NCBI GenBank assembly: GCA_029783825.1
Contig: JAREIK010001468.1
Span: forward strand, 2,800,761-2,864,760
DNA from: Sapria himalayana
Lineage: Eukaryota > Streptophyta > Magnoliopsida > Malpighiales > Rafflesiaceae
Length of the DNA: 64,000 nt
Reading direction: 5' to 3'
Shown here one piece after another: positions 34,305 to 46,200 of this stretch. How positions within the stretch are numbered: the first letter of the stretch is position 1; every line of letters starts with the position of its first letter. Under the pieces are notes generated by a model. The model saw nothing but the letters and a program-made list of their open reading frames with translations, did not search any database and was not told the origin of the DNA. The position numbers and the translations under genes are program-made.

Positions 34305-37300
34305 TCAGCAATAAAACATGACCCGCTTGACCCTCTCCTTCAGCGGGGGAAGTGGCTTGACCTTCGACCCGACCCCGACCGTCTGCATGCTGAACGGGCC
34401 ACTTCCGCGCCCGACGCCACCCACCACCGACTCGCCTTCCGATGGTTCCGATTCCATATAGAAGCGAGCTCGAAACGCAGCCAGATGGGCATAATAAGCA
34501 GGAGGAACTGCCAAAAGCTCCCTTCCATCAGCACCCCCCCCCAACCACATTCACACACTAACACGGAGAAACTTCTAGAACCTTCCAGAACCTACTAGAA
34601 GCTACTAGAACCTACCAGAACCCAAGGATGAAAATATCCTCGATATATATATCCATCCATAAAAAAAATAATTTTATAAGAGAAAACATATATGTGTTTT
34701 CGTGATATATATATACACACACACACACACACTATATCCAAATATAATTAAATTAATTATTTATGATTATTAGTTATATATTATAATATACCTTGTAATT
34801 GAATCGGATTAATTCATTATTAGTTGTATATTATAATTTAATTAAAATTATGATATTTTAAAATTCAATAAATTAGAACAAATTAAAATGACATGATTAC
34901 ATATTTAAATTAATAATTTACTGTTTCCAAAAACTAAATAAAATTAAATTTAATATTATGCGTATATTAAAATACAATTAAAATTTTTATTTCCAGCATA
35001 TTTGAATAGTATACATTTGTATATTTAATTACATTTTTTACTACCCACATAAATGCAATAAGTAGATGATATTAATTTCTGATATTACTTATATATTAAA
35101 AAAGAATTAAATATGATATTAATTTTATATCCTATAGATCTAAATAACAAAATATCTATATCTGAACAAATATTTTAATATATTAATAATAAATAAATAA
35201 TATATCTACATCACAAGTTATTATTTTTATTATAATATTACCAACCCATATGAAACATCAAAATATTACCATTTCTAGAACCTACTAGAAGCTACTAGAA
35301 CATCCATGTTCAATTAAAAGAGGATATAATGAAGATCAGGTACCTATGGAAACAGAACGAGTACACCTTGCATATCTGCGAGAAATTCAAAAGAAACAAA
35401 AAATAAATAAAAAATAAAATTAAGAGAGAGAGAGAGAGTGGAAGAGAGAGAGAGAGCTGACGTATAGCAGAGGTCATTGGTAAGACACTGCAACTGATCA
35501 GCAGTGAAGTGATTCTCATCCCAGAGCACGTGATAGTGAGCAGGGCGACTGGTGCCCTAAAAAAACATGATAAAAGTGTCGATAAAGTAGCTTTTATTTT
35601 AAGAAAATAGCGGGCAGCGGAAGCAATGAGCACTGCGGTACTGCAACGTACCAGGATGCCAGCGTGGCTGCAAAGGTAGAAATCGAACTCAGTTGGGTGG
35701 CAGATGTTGGAGTCTACTACAGTCCCTGGAATGCAAAAGTTAAGGTCAGATGGCTCTGGTCAGGTTGCTGCGGTTCGAACAAAAACCGAGCCGCCGTGGA
35801 CCACCCGATGCACCGTCTGGAACCCCCAAACAAAAAAAAGAAAACGAACCAGGCAGTACATTCCCACTCTTAACGATGGAATGAAGGTCATCATGATCGT
35901 TGGCAAACAACCGTGTGTGATGGCGCTTCTGAACCACAATGAACGTCACCGTGGGCTGGTAGTCTGGCGCTATGGTGGCGCAGGCCTGGATATTGAACAA
36001 CACCAAGTGATGAAGAACAAAAGTACTCTCTCTCTCTCACGCACACGCACACGCACACGCACGAGCACACGCGCACACATAGAAAAGCCCGAACGGAAAT
36101 TGTCACCTTGCGGATCGCATCGAGTTCATGCAACAGAACCTGATAGAATTGGCCTTCACTAACACCATCCCTTAAGAAAAAAAAAATAACCAAAAATAAA
36201 CAAAAATAAAAAAAATAAAAAAATAAAAAAAATAAAAAAAAAATACATTTTTTTATTAGACACGTGAGTTCTTTAACACGTGAAATAACTTGTGTGGAAG
36301 AGATTAGAAAAGATGCCTGTAAAATATGATTCTGCTTGGTCGATCATTATTTTCCCTGATGAAGGATTCCAAGAGCTCCCTGAAAGCACAAGAGCACGTG
36401 ATGGCAGTTCACATCTAATGTAAAAAAGTAATTGTTTGATTATAAAATCTATAATATCATAAATAACAATATTATATTTCTAATTTTATGATCAACACCT
36501 TATTATCAAAATTATTTATCATAATTATATTTTTAATTTTATTATTTTTAATCTCCACCACACATTCGACTCTTGCACATGTTACTTCTTACGAGTCGTC
36601 TATCAAACCTTGGGAGAAATGAGTTTGATCCACGGGGAAAATGACTCAAGTGCCCTGTGGACATCTTTAAATTTAATCAAAATTATTTGGGATAACCTAT
36701 ACAGATAATGAATTTAATTATCATTATCTTAACATATACTTTATTATTAAATAGGCGTGCATAACATATACTTAATTTCTCTCAATTATTAAATACTCAA
36801 CTAGTCTATCGAACAATTCAAAAAATATTTCTAATAAATTAAATAAATTAATAATAGAATTATTAAATTCTTATTTATCACACATACTTATTTATAACAC
36901 ATACTAAATTTATTTATAGTTTTATTTTTCTTAATTTTTAAAAGCTTCACATATTAGTTGCCAAGTAATTGGTTCCAAAAACTATGTGATTTATCAACCT
37001 AGAGGTGTCAAACGGGCCGTGCCAGCCAGGCCCAGCACGTTTTTTTCCAGGCCCAACAGGGCTTATGTGCTGTGCCTTTCCCAGCACGGTTTTTTGGGGG
37101 TTCAGCCCGGCACGGGCCCACGGCACGGGCCCACGGCACGATTCGCAGGGTTCGGCCCGAGGGTTTCGGCGCCAGTAACCCTAATTTTAAAAAAAAAAAT
37201 CAGCACGGTACAGTGCCAACGGGCCACGGTACCGTGCCGGGCCAAGCACGGCACAAGGCCCGGTTGGCCTCGGCACGGCACGAGCCCGGGCACGGGAAAT

Positions 37301-37934
37301 TTCGGTGCCGTGCCTCGTGCCAGGCTGGCCCGGTTGACATCTCTATATCAACCAAGCATTAACAAAAGCAGAATGGTTAGAGAGAGAGAGAGGGAGGGAG
37401 AGAGAGTCATACTTGATCATGCCCCCAGGTTTCTCCTCCTTGACAGGATCGTCATACGTAAAGAGATCTTGGATGAGCTCCTGCCGATGGGCTTGGGCAC
37501 AAACTAAGCCATAATATTTGGTAATGCCGGGCCAATCTTGAGAAGCCACGACCTGCGGCAAGAAGGAAACAATAAGGGGGGGCGGGGGCGGCAGCAGCAG
37601 CAGCAGAAAAGGAAGGAAGGGCAAGCTTCCCGGGGCGGGTTACGGGTAAGAATATTGAGGATGGAACTGCATACGGCTGCAATGGATGGACTGGAATCTT
37701 CGCCCGGGTGAGGATGGGTAACGTCGGCACCAAAAATGATGGTGAGGCTCTCGCTGACTATAGGTATGTCCTGGTTCACGGCCTTCTCGAGCAGGTTGTT
37801 TCTTCCGCCGACCTTCACGTTGATCTTGAGAGCCACGTTGGCCAAGTATTGGGTGGTCATTCTCAACACGTGCTTGCGGAGGCAGCACTGGGACACGATC
37901 CCGAGCTGGGTCTCACAGGTCCGCTTCAGAACAC
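34305..37934 (-). CDS. AGO1: Argonaute exons 13-21: rest of MID, and PIWI slicer domain
   Basis: Exons 37934-37675, 37552-37413, 36379-36317, 36170-36107, 35985-35850, 35725-35652, 35556-35462, 35375-35344 and 34507-34305. They code [164 protein letters not shown] and RVMFYC-stop. Intron 15 needs a GC donor (CAG|GCATCT); the other introns are GT-AG. The smallest exon, exon 20, is 32 nt. Confidence 0.95.
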
Positions 37935-40900
37935 CTGCACGTTTTACATCAGACACGGACAAGGCACAAGGCTCCTCTACGTGCCGTCATAAGCTCTCAA
38001 AACCCGAAGCTGGTACCATAGAGAGAGCCGTTGCTATCGGGAAGAATCGCAATGAGGAGGTCGAGATCGATCTCTATCCTGGCCAGCACGCTCTCGACTT
38101 CGTTAGGGGCGGCATGGGTGACCGGATAGTGCTCGAGATCAGGCGGGAGGTAAAATTCCTGCAGAAAAAGTCACCAGGATGAAAATCCCGTTCGTCATTG
38201 GCACGAGATTAGTGCCCACTTTACCATGCCACAGGACCGGCACATTCGTATCAGCTGGCTGCAGAAATTCTTGGCAATCGTCGTGTCCACTTTAGAAAAA
38301 TTCAAGCATTTCCATTTTCTCACTTTTCCCGGATCAATCACTTTCTGCAACATAAATAATAATAATAACAACAATAACAATAATAATAATAATAATAATA
38401 ATAATAATTAGAAAATTATTTTCTAGACCATAAAATAATAACAATAATATTTTTTAGTGAAAAATATAAATAACAATACCAATAATATTCTAAAAGAAAA
38501 AAGACACACACACACACACACACACGTAACTATAGGCATTACTATAGTTACGTTCATTCATAATTAAGAATATTTTTATTAATCGATGATTTGGTTAATA
38601 ATTTATCTTTTTCCTTGAAATTATATAATTACTATATAAATATTTTTATTACATTCATTAATAATTTCTTATTTATTTGTGGATATTTATAAAATTATGT
38701 AAATTTCTTATTTATTTGCTAATAATATATCATTAATATGAAATGAAATTCAATTTGGTAGTATTATATTGCTTTTTTGAAACCTTCGATTAAATAAAAA
38801 TAATATAATTTTGATAAACATTCAGTATACGATGAAAAAAATAATAATAATATAATTTTACATTTACTAAAGTAGATTCATGTTGATAAAAATGTTACAA
38901 AATAGTCACAAAATTATAAAAAGAATTACAAATACAAAAAAAAAAAAGAGGATAAAAATTAAATAAGAATAAAAATTCTATTTCTTAGTACTATATAGTC
39001 TATACGAGGGAGAAAGACCTTATTATGCAAGCATTTTTAATTTGCATATTCATTCACATGAAATAACTTTTTGATTCACATTAGAAGTGTCAATTAGGTC
39101 GGGCGGGCCAAGGCTGACCAGCAGCATGTCACATGCCTGGACCGACGTGGCACGGTTCAACACCATGCCTAGTCCCAGACTATGTAGCCCAAAAGCACGA
39201 CTCGTTCCGTGCTAGGCCAAGGCGAGCGTGGCTTGTGTCGAGCTAGGCAGAACCAGCATGTCTAGCCCAATGACATGGTCCATTAGCCGGGGGACCGAGG
39301 ACCAACTATGGGTCAGGAGTCAAATCACGTCGAGTGATCTCACAAAAGAACAACTTATTTAAAAAAAATCCGATCACAACAATGGCAGCATTGTCGTTCG
39401 TTAGGCACGGAGGGCATTTTAGTCAGTGAAGTAAAAATAAACTCTCTTGGATTTTTTAGTCTAACTTTTGGGTTGGCAATGTCACACTAGGATTGAAAAT
39501 ACCACTAGTATGATAATCCGACTGACAAAAAAGACAATACTGCCTACCACTAGACAACACATTATCAACAATAATTTAATTATATATTAAAATTTATATA
39601 ATTTAATTACTTTTTTATTAAATTTTTCTTGCTATTTCTAGTGTTGAGCTATTTCACATTAATGAGAAAAAATATATATTTTTTATTCATTCATATATAA
39701 AAAATGATACAAATAAAGATTAAAAAAAAAAAAAGCTTAAAAGAAATGATTAGATACTCTGACGGACACAAATTTGTGTTTTATAAAATCAATATATATT
39801 ATACAATGATCTAGAGGAATAATTTGTTATACTATTTTTTTAATAAATTTATCTATTTTTATAATTTAATACTCAAAATTTTGAAAATTTAGGTCATACC
39901 GAGTTCAATGACAAGTACCTTAGTCCAAGTGTGATATATCTCGAGTTCAAGATTGATCAAATATAATATTTTTATTTTTGAAGAGTAAAACTAGATGTGT
40001 CAACTGAGACAGACGACTTAGGCACAGCCCATGGCATGGCACGGTTAAGCCGTGCCATAGCCTGGCCCTGCACGACACAGTCCGGGACGTCACCTAGTCC
40101 TGGACCATGCCGCCCCATGGCAAGGTTCATGCCGTGCTAGGTCAGTTACAAGCCGTGCCTAATGCCAGGCTAGGCATGACTAGTGTACCTGACCATGTGG
40201 CACGGTCCACTGGCCCGGGGACCTAGGACCATCTTTAGGATTTTTTTTTTAAAAAAAAATCTAGCTACGTAATCCAAATCTTGCTTAGGTGGACGATTTC
40301 AATTGGCCGACCACGTAAGCCAACCACCTATCGCGTTTTTAAGCAACTAGTTCTAACAGGGTCGATCCAGCACGGCCCTGCACTCAGCCATGCCACCGTG
40401 CCGTGCCGGGCTAGACAGCTAGTTCCAGTGCCGTATCTAACACGACATACCTCATGTTAAGTGAAAGCCTTATGCATCAAGCACGACATAAAGAGTTTTT
40501 AAAATACTTAAAACAAAAACTTGCATAATATTTTTGCGTCGTTAGATTTATAAAAAAAAACACACATGGGCATAGAGGTGTCAAATGGGCCGGGCCGGCC
40601 TGTTTTTTTAGGGCACGATCGTGCTGCCGTGCCCGGCCCGGCACGGTTTAAAAACAGCCGAGCCCGGCACGGCCCGTAGGCATGGCGGGCCGTGTCGTGC
40701 CTTGCATGGCCCGCTAGAGCTTGCCTGTCCAAGCGGTTCGAGAAACGGTGGACCGCGGGTCGGGTCGAATCAACCAGACCCGCGATCTTTTTTTGCGGGA
40801 GGGGCATCGTGGGGTCGGGCTCACGGGACACCCGGAACAGGACAAACCCGTGCCAGCGTGTTGTGCCGCGGGCTGAACCATGCCGTGCCTCGTGCTGGGC

Positions 40901-41427
40901 CGGGCCGGCCCGGTTGACACCTCTACATGGGCATCCAGAGAGTGATTGTTGCTCACAACAAGATCATTAGTACTAATCATCATTTTGTATTTTCATTATC
41001 TCGCCCTACTAAGAACCCTAATGAAATTTTATCAGGAAAATTTAAATATTAAAGCACCCCATTAAAGAGATAAGTATTAGGAAAAATTAGAGTTACCCTG
41101 TTCATCATGTTCCATTGTCCTAGTTCAGGATGACACACCACATTCACAGATTTAGGATGATACTTGAGCTGCACGGACAATAGGCAAGAGAAAAAGTCAC
41201 AAAACAAAAAAAAAAAAAAAAAAAAATTATTGCTCATAATATGAAAATATCATTAGAAAAGTAATCTGATCCACCTTCGGCGGGTCAAGAACTCGGGCTT
41301 CGACGACAGCAAGTTTCTGGCTGATTCTAATTCCAAACTCATTAGCATAAGGATCATTTGCATAGTCATTTTTCCCAACTGTCTACAAGAAACAACACAT
41401 CAAACAAAAAAGAAATTGCAATCACCA

Positions 41428-41459
<32 letters not shown>

Positions 41460-41918
41460 TACAAACAAATTGAACCATATAAACATAATAGCTTTTTCTT
41501 CACCAAAATAACTCTTTTTTAAATTACTTTCTTCACTATAAATATATAATTAATTCATTTCCTATTTTAATAAATATATATATATACACACACACACACA
41601 CTCAAAAATAATACAAAAAAAATTAAAAAAAAATAATTATCTAGCAATTTCTAATCTATTGGATCGTGGATCAAGTGAGAACCATGCATTCCATTTTAAA
41701 ATAAAGTTTTGCATATATATATACACTATTATATATACATATCATTTTCAATATACACACACACACACACACACCATATTGATAAGATTATACCCAATAC
41801 ACAAGGCTTCTACTTAGTAATGGTATAGGATATATATATATATACACTCTATATACACATATCAAGTGAGAGTGAGACCCATCTCACTTAAAACAATAAA
41901 AAATTAACTCATTTCCTA

Positions 41919-41959
<41 letters not shown>

Positions 41960-42535
41960 CAAAACAAATTTAAAAAATAAAAAAAAATAATTATCTAACA
42001 ATTTCTAGTCCATTGGATCGTGGATGAGGTGAGACCCATCTCACCCGAGGAGATAAAAGGTGCACCTGAGATGAGCTTTTGTGCAAGGCCCAAAGGCATT
42101 ACAACCAAGCCTCGGTTTGCCCTGGCTTACACCATGCATGAAATTTCAAAATTATGTTTCGTATACACACACACACACAAGTGTGTGTGTGTGCGTGTGC
42201 GTGTGCGTGTGCGTGTGTGTGAGAAACATTTTTGATAATGTCTTTTGTACGTGTACACACTAGTTTGAAAAAAAAAAAGAGAGCATGATATTTTCTTATT
42301 TATTTAGCATAGTTATGATTAATATTTTTGATTAATATTTTCAACAAAGTAATGATTAGGGAAAGAGTGTTATTTACCAAAAGAGATATTTTTTAAGAGT
42401 GGGTATGAGTACCTCAATTATGTCATTCTCCCTTGCTTTAGGACGTTGGCATGTCTGCTGCAGCAATTTTGTGATCTGCCTTTCATTCAGTCTCTTTGTA
42501 TATCTCTGCCCTTGAACAATCTTGCACACCTATTT

Positions 42536-42574
<39 letters not shown>

Positions 42575-42839
42575 GTAATCTCATTGAAGAAGGAAATTCC
42601 TCCTACCCCAAGCAGGATCACGTTTTTAGACTCTGAAAATAAAAATAAAATAACCACATGGAGAGAAGTAAATTTCACAAACAACTAAACATTGAAGAAA
42701 CCTAACCAAACCAAGCTTAGATGGCTAAGTTTCACTTTTTTCTACATTTGCTTTGCTCATTAATCTTGTTACTATAGTTTTCTCTACAAATTCATGATAT
42801 GATGATTCTTACATTTTTAATATATATATATATATATAT

Positions 42840-42876
<37 letters not shown>

Positions 42877-43248
42877 TTTATTTATTTATACTGAAAGCCA
42901 CACCTTGTGGTTTTTACAAGTATCTTTGTCTAAGAACAGTGAGTCTCAAGTTTGATGGTCATTAGTAGGGAGGCTAATGAGACGAGATAACTCGCGAGCT
43001 ATTCGAACTAAACTCGATCAAAATTCGACTCGAGTGAGCTCGACTCGAAATGTTAACGAGTCAAGTCGAGCAACTTGTAACTCAGCTCAAAAAACTCGTG
43101 AGAAATTCGAATATTTTTATATATAAAATTATAAAAGTTTTTATTTTAATTTTATATCTTTATTTTTTTATTCTTAAACAATCATACATTTTTATTATTT
43201 ATTTAGGTATGAATATATTTATTTTAAAAATTATTAATTTTCTTTAAT

Positions 43249-43287
<39 letters not shown>

Positions 43288-46200
43288 TACACCAATTCTC
43301 CTAAAGTTGGATATATAATAATTAGGAATACTAATGAAAAAATATAACTCATGAGCTACATCTGACTCGACTCGATCAAAACTCGACTGCCGACTCGAGT
43401 AAGCTCAACTAGAGCTTGAGCTTGACTCGAAATATTAACGAGTTGAGTCGAGCTCGATTGAACTATAACTTGACTCATATCATTAGCATCCCTAGTCGTT
43501 GGACACGGCCTCATTAATATTATTACTATAGTTTTCTCAACAAATTCAATGATATGATGATTCTTATTTTTTTTTAATAGAACAGTAAGTCTCAAATTCG
43601 AGACTCATAAAACACAGCCTTGTTGATAATAATGCTAAAATTTTCTCAACAAATTCAATGATATGATGATACTTACATTTTTTTTAAAATAGATTTATAC
43701 TAAAAATTATACCCAAGAATAATAAGAATAATAAGTCTCAAGTTTGAGATCCATAAGACACAATCTCTCCAACATTCGGGAGTAATGTTATTAGAATATT
43801 CAACTCTCTGAAACCCCATGCTAAAATAAGAGCCTATTACACATGGGCAAGATTTCTTATTTCCCTGGTTGATTTTCCAAAAGATTAAATTGTGCTAAAA
43901 TAACAGCCTAGCGGTAAAATAAGCATGGTTGTGAAACCAAGCCCGACCCAGCCGGTCCAACTAGAAAAACCAAGGACCGAGCCGGGAATCGGTCTAGTTG
44001 AACCAACCAGAAAACCCGTGGAGAGCAAAAAACTAGGATAAAACTGGTCACCCGCCGGTTGAACCGGTAACCCGGTGCCGGGTCAACCGGATTGACCTGT
44101 CCGATTTTTTTTTTTTGATCATGCGGCACAGTTTCTAAAAAACTACATAATTTTTCAACTTTTTATTTTATAAAATTTTTTTTAATATTATTAATCAAAA
44201 TAATTCAGTTCCTATGCTTACTGAAACTTTTAATATTGTTGGCACCCAAGGTAATTTTTTTAAATTTGTGTGTTATTTTATTTTGTTATATATATAATTA
44301 TTTATTTTAAATTAAATGAATTATTTTTTAAAAATTTTTATGACAACAATTTAAAAGTGGATATATTCAGAGCTAGTAATATTTATAGTGGATGTTCAAG
44401 TAATTCATCTTTATAACTTCGAGATGGAGATGATAATGTATAATCTAATATAATTTGCTAACTATTTAATTTTATTATTATATGAAGTATGAACTTGATT
44501 ATGTATTGGATGTATCTCTTTAATGTGTATTAGATGTATCTCTTTGATTTTATTACTCAATGAAAATTAAGTTTTATATATAATAAAAAACATATATTTT
44601 ATTTTATATATAGACATGGTCTATCCCTCCGGTCGAACCCCAGTTCGACCCGGTTGAACCTCTGACCCTTTGACCCTCTCCCCTCCCAAGGTCAATACCC
44701 CGGGCCGGGTCTGAAGATAAGCATCCACCAAAAGAATTGTTCCGAGGAAGAAGAAGAATAATAATAATAATTCAGATAAGCATCAACCTCCATGGGCAAA
44801 TAATTGGGCCTTTGTTGATTCCCCACTTGCAAGCAAGGCCACAGTGTATGCTGAATGGTGTAATGATGAGCTTCTTTAAAATACTCTACAACAGACTTCA
44901 TCTTGCCCCGCTCAATGGGAAAACTAATAGCAGGATTTCATCACAGAATTCATTTATTCAGCATAGCATTGAGGCAGAGAAAATAGATATTGCTGAATGT
45001 AGAAGCTAATAAAGTGATACCCACGTCAGCTCCCATGTTGCCTGAGATGTTAACCCAGAAATTCGATACTTTCTACGAATGCTGCCCCTGTGAGTAACTT
45101 CAACTTTCACGCCCCTGAGAGCCTTTTTAATCTGCCCGTGAACAAGCCATGGCACATGTATCACATGCCACAAGCAAATTAAACAAGTCGTACATGCTTC
45201 TTACTGATAAACTATAGCACTGTAAAATATTCAATCTGCAGATTCAACTTAGAGCAGCTCCAACAGGAGCTGCCAAAAAAGGAGTGCTAAATGTAATTTT
45301 ACAAACCTAAATAGCATTTTGGCATCTCTAAACAATAATTTTGCTCCAATGGTAGGTGCTAAAATAGAATGCTATTTTAATAATTAAATAATTTTTTATT
45401 CAAAAATTATTTTTTCAACCCATTGAGAGAGTCATTGTGAGATGCACAGTAGTCATAACCTAAGAAACACGGACATGGGTATACGACACGGCAAGATACG
45501 AGGACACGGACACGAGTATACGACACGGCAGGATACGGGGACACGGCAAATTCTAAAAAATTAGAATATGGATACGGCTGGGATACAGCATGATAAAAAA
45601 AATAAAAAAAAAATAAAAAAAAATAAAAATAAAAATTATTAATTATAAATATTAAGTATTTTATAAAATTCATTAAATTAAATTAAATTAAAAATATTTA
45701 TTATATAAAATAAATATACATTATTTATTTTATAAAATAAAAATATTTTATTTTATTTTATTTTATAAGATAATATTTATAATTATTTTATTTTATAAAA
45801 TAATATTTTATTTTAAAAAATAATATTTTATAAATATATTATATAAAAATATATTTTTTTTATTTTATTTTATAAAAATATTTTATTTTATTTTATAAAA
45901 ATATTTTATTTTATTTTATAAAAATATTTTATTTTATGGCACATCCCCACACAAATACGCCCACGCCTGCCTCTCCCCTCAAGCACGCCCTCCCCTACCT
46001 CTCCCATCAAATCACGCCACCCCTTCCTCTCCCCTCAAATCGGGCAGCCCCTTCCTCTCCCCTCAAATCGATGGCCGACATCGTCGGGCATCGAACACTA
46101 TAGACGTGGATACGACTGCCAACGCAACCATCTGATAAGTCACGTGGCATATCGGATACAGATTGTGCAATGATACGCCACGTGGCATATCGGACACGTA

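Noticed and set aside
36986..37507. 173-codon plus-strand ORF
   Set aside because: It covers a non-coding hAT element and then runs antisense across Argonaute exon 14.
40508..40983. Several overlapping Arg/Pro-rich ORFs
   Set aside because: All lie over a GC-rich non-autonomous hAT element with defined ends and target duplication.
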